The notes under the pieces were generated by a model that was given only the letters and a program-made list of their open reading frames with translations, ran no database searches and was not told the origin of the DNA. A stretch of DNA of 47,260 nt from a virus: the IMG/VR virus record IMGVR_UViG_3300020027_000014, positions 1 through 47,260 of that record, one strand, 5' to 3'. Both the position numbers and the translations under genes were made by a program. How positions within the stretch are numbered: the first letter of the stretch is position 1; every line of letters starts with the position of its first letter. Shown here piece after piece: positions 26,024-32,696 of the stretch.

Positions 26024-28653
26024 AACAAAAGCCAATTGACCCTAATGAGTGGGAAGATATTAACAGTGATTGGGAGGATGTTACTCCGCCTACACCTGTA
26101 ACTACTGCGCCTGAACAGGGATTCTTTAGTAAAGCATGGCATATGTTAGCTGATCCTATTGCTCCTGTAGTTAATGCTGCGAGGGCAAAAGGACAGGAAT
26201 GGACTAATAGTGCTACTGGTAAAGATCCTTGGTTAGATAGTATTAAAGGTTTTGGTGCTGGGGCTTTGGAGGGTGCCGCTGATTTGGTGACTCCTTTGAA
26301 CTTAGCAACAGCAGCTTTTGGTGGTGCTGAGTTTGCGGCAGGGAAAGCAGGATTAGGTAGTATTGCAAGATTAGCATCAGTAGGAAATAAAGTATCAGGT
26401 ATTCCAACTGCTATTCATGGTGCATCACAAGTTCTTGACCCAGAAGCTAGTTTTGGTGATAGAGCTATAGGTGTAGCTGAGGCTGTAGGGGGAACTTTAC
26501 CATTTTTACATACTCCTAAACCTACTATCAATCCTAATATTGCAGAATCTGTATTAGGTGATTTACCATTGCATGAACCTAATATTATGCCAGAATTCCA
26601 AAAGAGTCAAGGATTTGACCCCCTCCAGAACGCTCCAGAATCCCCTAGGACGGGTTCGTTTTTTGACCCCACTCAGACTGCGCCAAATGCCCAGACTCTC
26701 CCTGTAGCCACGGCTACGCCGAAATTTGAGGCACCTAGTGAGCTTGACGAACTAACAAAATCCCTAAATATTGACCCAAACTCACTAGAAATAAAAGATC
26801 CTAATATTAATGCTATTAATGGCTCAGGAGAATCTTCTGCATCATTAGAAGCTATTAATAGAGTTAATGGAATGAAATCTAATGGGCAACAGTATGTTGT
26901 CTATGATAAAGCAGGTAACAGGAAACCTATTATTGGCGTTGATGCTGTGGATTATCATGCTCAGCCAGGTGAAACCTATGGTATTGAAGGACCAAATGGA
27001 TTCCAGTTATTAGAAGATAATGGTGGTTTACATCCTGATAGGATTAAGGCAAAAATTGCTGCAATTCAGAAGAATGTAACTGCTAAAGGTAGTGCATCAG
27101 AATCTACTACTAAGTTGCTTGATGATTTACATAGTAAATTAGGAATTGAATCTACTACTAATCAAGCTACTGGAAAACCAATAGAAGTTAAACAGTCTAG
27201 TAATGATCCTACTGCCGTATGGATAAAGAATCCTGATCCTGCTGTAATTAAGCAAGTAATGCAGCGTGGTTATGTATTCGATTCATTACGTGATGATGGT
27301 GCATTTAAGATGGTTAAAAGTGACAAGCCTGTCAACTTACCTATCTTAGAACAAGAAGTAGGATTATCTAGACCTACACCTGCTAAGGCTGCACGTATGG
27401 CTGGTGGTAATGAGCCTCCTTCTATTCCACCTGAACAACGTATGTCTGATGGTGGAAATGAACCTATTCCACCTGTAGGTAAACATGCTCCCACTAAATT
27501 AATGGAAGCATTCAATTTTCCACGCGCTGTTATGGCATCAATGGATTTCTCTGCACCATTACGTCAGGGATTACCATTAATCCATAAGAAACAATTCTGG
27601 ACCTCACTTGATGATATGTTCAAGGCATGGGGATCTGAAAAAGCATTCAAAGCTATTCAGCAGGATATCCTTGATAAACCACTCTTTAGGGCGCGAGCTA
27701 CTCCTACTGGAACTGCAATTAAATCGTTTGCAGAGGATGCAGGTCTTAAACTTACTGATCTTAATAGTTTATCCGGACGTGAAGAACATATCATGTCTAC
27801 ATGGGCGGAGAAAATTCCTGGTGTGCGTCGCTCTAATCGCGCATATACTGCGTTCCTTAATAAACTCCGTGCCGATACGTTTGAGGATCTTATTAAGCAG
27901 AGTAAGGTATTAGGTGCTGATGGTAATACTAATTTACCCCTCGCACGCGCTCTAGCAGATTTCGTTAATACTGCTTCTGGTCGTGGATCATTAGGTAAAT
28001 TAGAGAAATCAGCAGTTGCACTTAATACTGCGCTATTCAGTCCACGATTAATAGCATCTAGACTTAAGATGCTTAATCCTGCTTACTACATTATGGCTGA
28101 TCCTACAGTTCGTAAAGAAGCTCTTAAATCCCTACTTGCTGTAGCGGCTGCGGGTAGCACAGTAACTCAGTTAGGTAAGATGGCTGGTGGAACTGTTGAA
28201 TCTGATCCTACTAATTCAGACTTTGGTAAGTTAAAGATTGGTAATGTCAGATTAGATCCTAATGGTGGATTTCAACAGTATGTTGTAGCTGCCTCTAGAC
28301 TCTTATCTGGTAAATCTACTAGTTCTAGTTCTGGTAAAGAATATGACCTGTGGAATAAGAAGGGTCCATTTGACCCAACTAGTTTTGATGTAATTAAGAA
28401 TTTTGGAGTATCTAAATTACATCCAGTATTTGGGTTTGCATATGCCTTACTTAACGGACAGAAAGAAATGACGGGCCAGAAAATGAATTTTACTACTACT
28501 AATCCTATGGATAATGCTGTTGCACAACGATTCATCCCCATTGTTGTTCAGGACATTTACCAATTGATGCAAGAAGATCCAACGTTACTACCGTTGTTAG
28601 GTCCGTTAACTAGTTTGGGTATGTCAACACAGATTTATGGGGGTAAGAAATAA
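26005..28653 (+). CDS. Large ejection/polyvalent-type virion protein
   Basis: 882 residues, GTG start at 26005 with GGGGG upstream. A WEDINSDWEDV start is followed by hydrophobic helical segments (GAGALEGAADLVTPLNLATA), a disordered proline-rich part, and a conserved C-terminal block (about 510-882). Features of that block include NFPRAVMASMDFSAPLRQ and ALFSPRLIASRLKMLNPAYY, which resemble the large polyvalent protein-associated C-terminal domains found in podophage and prophage internal proteins. It is likely the biggest protein injected with the DNA. Confidence 0.7.
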   Translation: MAQTAVKQKPIDPNEWEDINSDWEDVTPPTPVTTAPEQGFFSKAWHMLADPIAPVVNAARAKGQEWTNSATGKDPWLDSIKGFGAGALEGAADLVTPLNLATAAFGGAEFAAGKAGLGSIARLASVGNKVSGIPTAIHGASQVLDPEASFGDRAIGVAEAVGGTLPFLHTPKPTINPNIAESVLGDLPLHEPNIMPEFQKSQGFDPLQNAPESPRTGSFFDPTQTAPNAQTLPVATATPKFEAPSELDELTKSLNIDPNSLEIKDPNINAINGSGESSASLEAINRVNGMKSNGQQYVVYDKAGNRKPIIGVDAVDYHAQPGETYGIEGPNGFQLLEDNGGLHPDRIKAKIAAIQKNVTAKGSASESTTKLLDDLHSKLGIESTTNQATGKPIEVKQSSNDPTAVWIKNPDPAVIKQVMQRGYVFDSLRDDGAFKMVKSDKPVNLPILEQEVGLSRPTPAKAARMAGGNEPPSIPPEQRMSDGGNEPIPPVGKHAPTKLMEAFNFPRAVMASMDFSAPLRQGLPLIHKKQFWTSLDDMFKAWGSEKAFKAIQQDILDKPLFRARATPTGTAIKSFAEDAGLKLTDLNSLSGREEHIMSTWAEKIPGVRRSNRAYTAFLNKLRADTFEDLIKQSKVLGADGNTNLPLARALADFVNTASGRGSLGKLEKSAVALNTALFSPRLIASRLKMLNPAYYIMADPTVRKEALKSLLAVAAAGSTVTQLGKMAGGTVESDPTNSDFGKLKIGNVRLDPNGGFQQYVVAASRLLSGKSTSSSSGKEYDLWNKKGPFDPTSFDVIKNFGVSKLHPVFGFAYALLNGQKEMTGQKMNFTTTNPMDNAVAQRFIPIVVQDIYQLMQEDPTLLPLLGPLTSLGMSTQIYGGKK

Positions 28654-28913
28654 TGGATGGGGAATTTGCCAAATGGCTCGCTACGTTAGGTGTTGGTGGT
28701 ACATTAGCTGCATTTATCTTTATGTTTTATCGTAAAGATATGAAGATGTATAGCCAACTTTGGCAGGATAACACGTCTATACTGGTAGGATTAGTTAAAG
28801 ATCAGATAGCCACTAATACTAGATTAATTGCTGCTGTGGAAGCCCTACATCATAGATTAGATGATGAGGGCTATCCCCCAGGACAAAAAAGACACGACGA
28901 TAAAACCATTTAA
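28653..28913 (+). CDS. Small membrane protein, second holin candidate
   Basis: 86 residues, last gene of the rightward arm. One membrane helix (about 7-26, WLATLGVGGTLAAFIFMFYR) with a short N-terminal segment outside, then a charged, helical C terminus and a KRHDDKT tail. One-helix proteins with such a coiled C-terminal domain often serve as holins or their regulators. It overlaps the previous stop. Confidence 0.65.
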   Translation: MDGEFAKWLATLGVGGTLAAFIFMFYRKDMKMYSQLWQDNTSILVGLVKDQIATNTRLIAAVEALHHRLDDEGYPPGQKRHDDKTI

Positions 28914-28922
28914 GAGTAGTTA

Positions 28923-28957
28923 ATGTAATCAGAGTTTCAAGATTCTCTGAATTACAT
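28923..28957. terminator. Hairpin at the convergent junction of the two arms
   Basis: ATGTAATCAGAG (28923-28934) pairs with CTCTGAATTACAT (28945-28957) with a single bulged base, around a 10-base loop. It covers the 3' end of the leftward gene at 28929 and follows the rightward arm's last stop by 10 bases. It is likely a two-way transcription stop. There is no strong U tract on either side, so part of its action may depend on other factors. Confidence 0.7.
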
Positions 28958-29357
28958 CGTCAGATGTATAACCATCATAAGGTGGTGCCTTCGGAAGCTC
29001 GATTACGTTTGCCATGTTCCAATATTTAACAGGAAGATGGTAACTAATGTCCCACTTTTCCGGATCAGCACCATCTACAAATGATGGTTTTGTCACTGTC
29101 ATACCTAGAAGAAACCATCCTTCATAGGTAGATCCATCATCATGTGTGCGTGACTTCCAACACTTTACTCTACAGTTCAGTGGAGTAATGTAATTATCGT
29201 AATGTTTCACTAAAGCTAAGTATAGTGCGTGGCGGTGTTCATACAGTTCATTCATTGTATGATAGCCGTCACTCACATCACTACCTTTTACGAATAAATC
29301 ATTTCGTTCTAGGTGTATTACTTTATATGTCTTATCTTTGGGAGATTCTTGGTTCAC
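28929..29357 (-). CDS. Hypothetical protein, end of the leftward arm
   Basis: 142 residues starting with GTG at 29357, which has AGGAGG upstream. Mixed alpha/beta protein with LERNDLFVKGSDVSDG, RHALYLALVKHYDNY and HLPVKYWNMANVIELPK. No known family. It overlaps the 5' neighbour (29332-29586) by 26 bases in a different frame. Confidence 0.7.
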   Translation of the reverse strand: MNQESPKDKTYKVIHLERNDLFVKGSDVSDGYHTMNELYEHRHALYLALVKHYDNYITPLNCRVKCWKSRTHDDGSTYEGWFLLGMTVTKPSFVDGADPEKWDISYHLPVKYWNMANVIELPKAPPYDGYTSDDVIQRILKL

Positions 29358-29586
29358 TAATATCCTCCTTATCAGTATTGCAGTTCATTGGATGTTTAGT
29401 CTTTTCTCCGATTGCGAAGAAATACATCTCTCCTGATTTATTCATCATTTCAATTCTATAATCTACAGCTCCTTGTTGCTGAACTGCAATTAAGGAATTG
29501 ACTGCAATTTGAAGGACTCCACTAAAATCAATTTGCGAGTGAGTCATGAATAGTTCGGGACCACGCCACACATCTACTTTCCACAT
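29332..29586 (-). CDS. Hypothetical protein
   Basis: 84 residues: a beta-rich N terminus (KVDVWRGPELFMTHSQIDFS), a helix (LQIAVNSLIAVQQQGA) and a conserved-looking EMYFFAIGEKTKHPMNC. Ribosome site AGGAGGATA before the ATG. Unrecognised. Confidence 0.65.
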   Translation of the reverse strand: MWKVDVWRGPELFMTHSQIDFSGVLQIAVNSLIAVQQQGAVDYRIEMMNKSGEMYFFAIGEKTKHPMNCNTDKEDISEPRISQR

Positions 29587-29598
29587 ATTATCCTCCTG

Positions 29599-29910
29599 TT
29601 ATTTAGTTAAGTAAGATTCACCTAGTTTTTTGATAGCTCCCGTATCCTTTGATTTAGCTGCTTCAACAATTTCCCCAAATACATCTGGTTTGAAACATGC
29701 TAAACATCCAACCTCACTAATTCTTTCTAGATTACCTCCTACCTTCTTGTGAAAGTTAGGGTCTGTTGTTGATGCTTGGAATAATGCAATTTGAGACATT
29801 ATAACCAATGCACGCCAAGGATCACTTTCTTTATATCCTGCTTGATGCACCAATAATGATTGATGCTTCTGGCACATATCAAGAACTTCGATTCTAGGAT
29901 TATCTGTCAT
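29599..29910 (-). CDS. Hypothetical protein
   Basis: 103 residues, helical. A PRIEVLDMCQKHQSLLVH start, a middle with LVIMSQIALFQ, then GCLACFKPDVFGEIVEAAKS, whose CxxC is single. It overlaps the HNH gene (ATGA). No function visible. Confidence 0.65.
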   Translation of the reverse strand: MTDNPRIEVLDMCQKHQSLLVHQAGYKESDPWRALVIMSQIALFQASTTDPNFHKKVGGNLERISEVGCLACFKPDVFGEIVEAAKSKDTGAIKKLGESYLTK

Positions 29911-30203
29911 TGTTTTTTCCGTGAGTGAATACGTCTATGTTTTAGTTTAGTTAATTCTTCTAAGTGGAAAGGATTCACACATGCTCTTATCTTGCATTTG
30001 TGATGAACTTCTTTTGAGTAGTAATCCCTTCCAGTAAAAAGAAACCAAACGAACCTACTTGCTATCCAGTTTTTATTATATCTATTGATTATTGGATATC
30101 CCTCGTCCCAATATGCAGGACCAGAGTATATCCAACAATCATCAAAGTTAATTACATCATTTGCAAAATGAATAACTTTATTTAATACAGTTACCTGTAT
30201 TAT
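29907..30203 (-). CDS. HNH homing-type endonuclease, normal start codon missing
   Basis: About 98 codons from the end of the tRNA gene to the stop. The product carries the HNH motif of intron/homing-type nucleases: a DDCWIYSGP start, GYPIINRY, WIASRFVWFLFTGRD and HHKCKIRACVNPFHLEEL, where the HH, Cys pair, N and final H form the metal site. Between the tRNA and the conserved region the frame has no ATG, GTG or TTG; only ATA, ATT and similar codons. The only ATG in frame lies in the tRNA acceptor stem (30284). It may use a rare start, be translated from the tRNA ATG, or be broken at its 5' end. Neighbouring tRNA-Leu is a plausible landing place. Confidence 0.7.
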   Translation of the reverse strand: MIQVTVLNKVIHFANDVINFDDCWIYSGPAYWDEGYPIINRYNKNWIASRFVWFLFTGRDYYSKEVHHKCKIRACVNPFHLEELTKLKHRRIHSRKKQ

Positions 30204-30290
30204 GGTGCGGGGAGGGGGAATCGAACCCCCACGTCTTATTAGGACTTCGGATTTTAAGTCCGATGCGTCTGCCAATTCCGCCATCCCCGC
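30203..30290 (-). tRNA. tRNA-Leu (anticodon UAA)
   Basis: 88 bases including an encoded CCA at 30203-30205. Acceptor arms GCGGGGA and TCCCCGC pair fully, with A as discriminator. The anticodon stem GGACT/AGTCC-type arm encloses TTAAAAT with TAA as the anticodon; a long variable arm and a TTCGATTC T loop are present, all typical of tRNA-Leu. UUA codons are very common in this A/T-rich genome, so the gene would help translation. It lies between the HNH gene and the Acb2-like gene. Confidence 0.96.
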
Positions 30291-30296
30291 TAGTTA

Positions 30297-30518
30297 TTAA
30301 TCTTGCACTTCTGAATCAGGATCATTAGACACTACTGACTTAATGGCCCACATTGCAGCCTGTTCTAAGTTAGTAAGTGCAATAGACTTTTCCCTTGAAT
30401 TGGGACAGTTAAGATTAACAACTTCTAGCAATGCAGAAAACTCTGCACGAAGTTCGTTAACCCTACGCATTCCTGCGTCTTTAGGTTTGTGATATGCGAA
30501 GGTCTTGTCGATTGGCAT
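30297..30518 (-). CDS. Acb2-like anti-CBASS candidate
   Basis: 73 residues. The layout matches the helical-hairpin domain of the phage Acb2/Tad1 proteins (DUF7681-type): a TFAYHKPK start, a helix MRRVNELRAEFSALLEVV, and the signature CPNSREKSIALTNLEQAAMW with the RExSxAxTxLExAxxW pattern (about 38-57). Acb2 forms hexamers that sequester cyclic nucleotides made by CBASS and thereby protect the phage. This assignment is from remembered family patterns only. The gene lies between tRNA and a small gene, at the end of the early arm. Confidence 0.7.
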   Translation of the reverse strand: MPIDKTFAYHKPKDAGMRRVNELRAEFSALLEVVNLNCPNSREKSIALTNLEQAAMWAIKSVVSNDPDSEVQD

Positions 30519-30676
30519 TAGTTACCCCCTTTAGCAGTAACCAACACATTTAACAAAGCCTTAGCAACTTTCTGTGTTTCCTCATACTTAGTCGGATCTT
30601 TGAAATCTTCCGGCTCAGAAATGAGTAGCATTGCTAAGTCCATAGGAATTTCGATTGTTGTTCTCTTTTTCGGCAT
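30518..30676 (-). CDS. Small hypothetical protein (52 residues)
   Basis: The ATG at 30676 has AGGAG upstream and the stop overlaps the next ATG (TAATG). The product begins MPKKRTTIEIPMDLAMLLIS, a basic then mildly hydrophobic start that recalls ribbon-helix-helix DNA-binding proteins (KKRTTIEIP strand, then helix), followed by DPTKYEETQKVAKALLNVL. A small transcription regulator is possible. Too short for confident assignment. Confidence 0.6.
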   Translation of the reverse strand: MPKKRTTIEIPMDLAMLLISEPEDFKDPTKYEETQKVAKALLNVLVTAKGGN

Positions 30677-30677
30677 G

Positions 30678-30893
30678 TTATTCTCCTGTTATTGTGACGT
30701 TTTCAGCGCGTGGTCCTTTAGGTGATTCTACTTTGTCGAACTCTACACTTACCTGTTTACCGCTGTTAAATTCGTGAGTTAAAGATTTCCAATCACCCAC
30801 GAAATTCTCTCTGTGAAAGAATATATCTTTGGCTCCAACTTGAATGAAACCAAAATTCTTTCCTTCTGGCATACTACGGACGATTCCAGTCAT
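30678..30893 (-). CDS. Cold-shock-domain nucleic-acid binding protein
   Basis: 71 residues from the ATG at 30893, which has AGGGGAAAAG upstream; the 10-residue upstream extension is less likely. The two RNP motifs of the CSD fold are present: KNFGFIQV (RNP1-type) and DIFFHRENF (RNP2-type), with surface aromatics for base stacking. Cold-shock proteins bind single-stranded RNA or DNA and unfold mRNA secondary structure. A second CSD protein is encoded at 36336-36602. It overlaps the preceding gene (ATGA). Confidence 0.88.
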   Translation of the reverse strand: MTGIVRSMPEGKNFGFIQVGAKDIFFHRENFVGDWKSLTHEFNSGKQVSVEFDKVESPKGPRAENVTITGE

Positions 30894-31039
30894 TTCTTTT
30901 CCCCTATTGTGATTAGAAAGCATAGTAGAATTATATCTGCTCTACCTTCATCAAACATGAATGCTAATCCGAATGTAGAGAAGGATAATCCAATGTCAAT
31001 TTTCTTAGTTTTGAATAGTTGGTAATACCAAATAGTCAT
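30890..31039 (-). CDS. Small membrane protein (49 residues)
   Basis: The ATG at 31039 overlaps the stop of the preceding gene (ATGA) and the stop overlaps the next start. The product has two short hydrophobic stretches, GLSFSTFGLAFMFD and IILLCFLITIG, around an EGRAD turn, so a two-helix membrane protein is likely. No family known. Exact coupling on both sides argues for a real gene. Confidence 0.6.
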   Translation of the reverse strand: MTIWYYQLFKTKKIDIGLSFSTFGLAFMFDEGRADIILLCFLITIGEKK

Positions 31040-32319
31040 CGTGATTTTCCTGACATGAATTTCTTTAGTTCCGATACCTGAGAGTCAGGCATGGTATATA
31101 GTATTTGATTACCTACACTACTTGTGGATATCATTCCAGCTTGATCGAATGACAGCATTAAACTATCGAATTCTTCCATCTTCTCGTAATGCATCCACAA
31201 TTTCTTCATTAGAACTGTTCGTGTTACTTGATGATTTTCTCTATTGAGCAACTCCATGATGATAAGAGATTTCAATAGAGCAGAATTACTAATGCCCTGC
31301 TTACCCATTGTAGTGCGCCGAACGTTACCAATCAGTTTCTCACAGTCAAGAATAGTTTGACTCATTACTTGTGGGGTAATCACTAATTCTGGCTTATCAC
31401 ACAATGCCATAAGCATAGCTACTTTAAGAACAGAATCGCCAAAACGATTAAGGGTTCCTGTTTCATCCTTAATCTCTTGTTCTTTAATCATCTTCTTAAA
31501 GTTGTCATACCAGTCATCGTAAATTATACCAGTCTCATTGAAGTATATGTCTCTCAATCGACCATTTACTTCTTTTACTTTTACAAATCTATATTCGTTG
31601 TCCTTTTCTACCTGTGCAAGATCCTGAAACTTACCAGTTAACTTTGAAATCTCGTAAAGGTATTCACTACTTTTTATATAGTTAGGTGGATTCTCAAGAG
31701 GATAGATTAACGAATTAGAGTTAACTCCCTCCTTCTCATAGATAATGAAAGTGCGTGCGAAGTATCCACCTTGTATAGCAGATTTAGTAAAGAAATCTTC
31801 TGACATAGCCTCATTAGTGGCTGTCAACATTGTGATTGTAGGATCTTTTAATTGGAATGTCTCCATCTTCAAAAGAGACTGCCATTGTCCTACATTATAT
31901 TGCCTATCGTATAAATCGGTTAGAATAGTTGTCGCTACCTTATCCTCTACGATACTTGATGAAAGCTCGGAGGAACAAATAAAGGCGACAGAATTAGTTT
32001 GAACTTTACCACCTGGTTGTGTTTGTGCTGATCCTAACTCTTTAAGAATACCCTGAATAGAACTCCGTCCTGAGATGATTTTAGTCACCTTTAATGGAGC
32101 TACTAACTGTTTAGCCATGCTAATAGGCGGACCCTTTTTCATACCGGATTCCGCATGTAACATGACATATATATTCGGATAAAGATTGTAAATCTGCCTA
32201 TGCATCCATATTTTATCCTTTACTACTGCCGACATAGCTGCTAATGCTGCCCATCGCCAGAATGATTGTGGTGACTCTAATTCTGCATGTTGAGCTACAA
32301 TCTCATCCAGCCAATTCAT
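31036..32319 (-). CDS. DUF3987-type replication ATPase/helicase
   Basis: 427 residues. The P-loop is degenerate: AESGMKKGPP at about 56-65 after YVMLH, as in DUF3987-type phage helicases/primase-associated ATPases. A later acidic motif is FICSSELSSS with the Glu, followed by TILTDLYDRQYNVGQW, and an arginine-containing GGYFARTFII segment. The C-terminal 80 residues form a winged-helix-type domain (VTRTVLMKKLWMHYEKM). It would be the replicative helicase partner of the polymerase; I see no DnaB-like or primase gene in the window. Confidence 0.7.
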   Translation of the reverse strand: MNWLDEIVAQHAELESPQSFWRWAALAAMSAVVKDKIWMHRQIYNLYPNIYVMLHAESGMKKGPPISMAKQLVAPLKVTKIISGRSSIQGILKELGSAQTQPGGKVQTNSVAFICSSELSSSIVEDKVATTILTDLYDRQYNVGQWQSLLKMETFQLKDPTITMLTATNEAMSEDFFTKSAIQGGYFARTFIIYEKEGVNSNSLIYPLENPPNYIKSSEYLYEISKLTGKFQDLAQVEKDNEYRFVKVKEVNGRLRDIYFNETGIIYDDWYDNFKKMIKEQEIKDETGTLNRFGDSVLKVAMLMALCDKPELVITPQVMSQTILDCEKLIGNVRRTTMGKQGISNSALLKSLIIMELLNRENHQVTRTVLMKKLWMHYEKMEEFDSLMLSFDQAGMISTSSVGNQILYTMPDSQVSELKKFMSGKSR

Positions 32320-32518
32320 TTTCCGACTTTCTCACTAAGGGCACGATTAAATATGAATGACATGCTTTGCATCGTGGACCCGCTAGGTTAGTTACTATGC
32401 AGTAATGGCAAATTGGACAACAAACTTCTCTTGGTTTAATATTGAGTTCTTCAGTAGCCTCACTGTATGCTCCTGGAATATCACCATCAGGTAAGGTTTC
32501 AGAAGGGAATGTCGTCAT
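32303..32518 (-). CDS. Small zinc-ribbon protein
   Basis: 71 residues. CCPICHYCIVTNLAGPRCKA includes CPxC and CKAC pairs, a complete zinc ribbon. Ends overlap the ATPase gene start. It may regulate or bridge replication proteins; no known function. Confidence 0.72.
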   Translation of the reverse strand: MTTFPSETLPDGDIPGAYSEATEELNIKPREVCCPICHYCIVTNLAGPRCKACHSYLIVPLVRKSENELAG

Positions 32519-32696
32519 CGTGATCCTTTAGAAATCTTTCTCTCATCTCGTCATCTTTAATAGTCTTGTTTATTACATGACTCATTAAGAGAAATCGAGC
32601 TACTAATTCCACCATAGTATCAGCTTCAATCTGCTCAATAATATGGCTCTTAGTTTCCTCATTTCTATAGGCTAGAGTTAGGGCTAGTCTTTTCAT
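32499..32696 (-). CDS. Hypothetical protein
   Basis: 65 residues: LTLAYRNEETKSHIIEQIEA followed by helical VELVARFLLMSHVI and an acidic DDDIPF end, which resembles the C-terminal tail of single-strand DNA-binding proteins (acidic tip ending in Pro-Phe). Here it may bind a replication partner. It lies between the polymerase and zinc-ribbon genes. Confidence 0.6.
   Translation of the reverse strand: MKRLALTLAYRNEETKSHIIEQIEADTMVELVARFLLMSHVINKTIKDDEMRERFLKDHDDDIPF

Noticed and set aside
30204-30284. An ATG at 30284 that would extend the HNH frame across the tRNA gene
   Set aside because: The amino acids are the translation of the tRNA itself, a well-known artefact. I keep the tRNA and start the HNH description at its 3' end, while noting the lack of another start.
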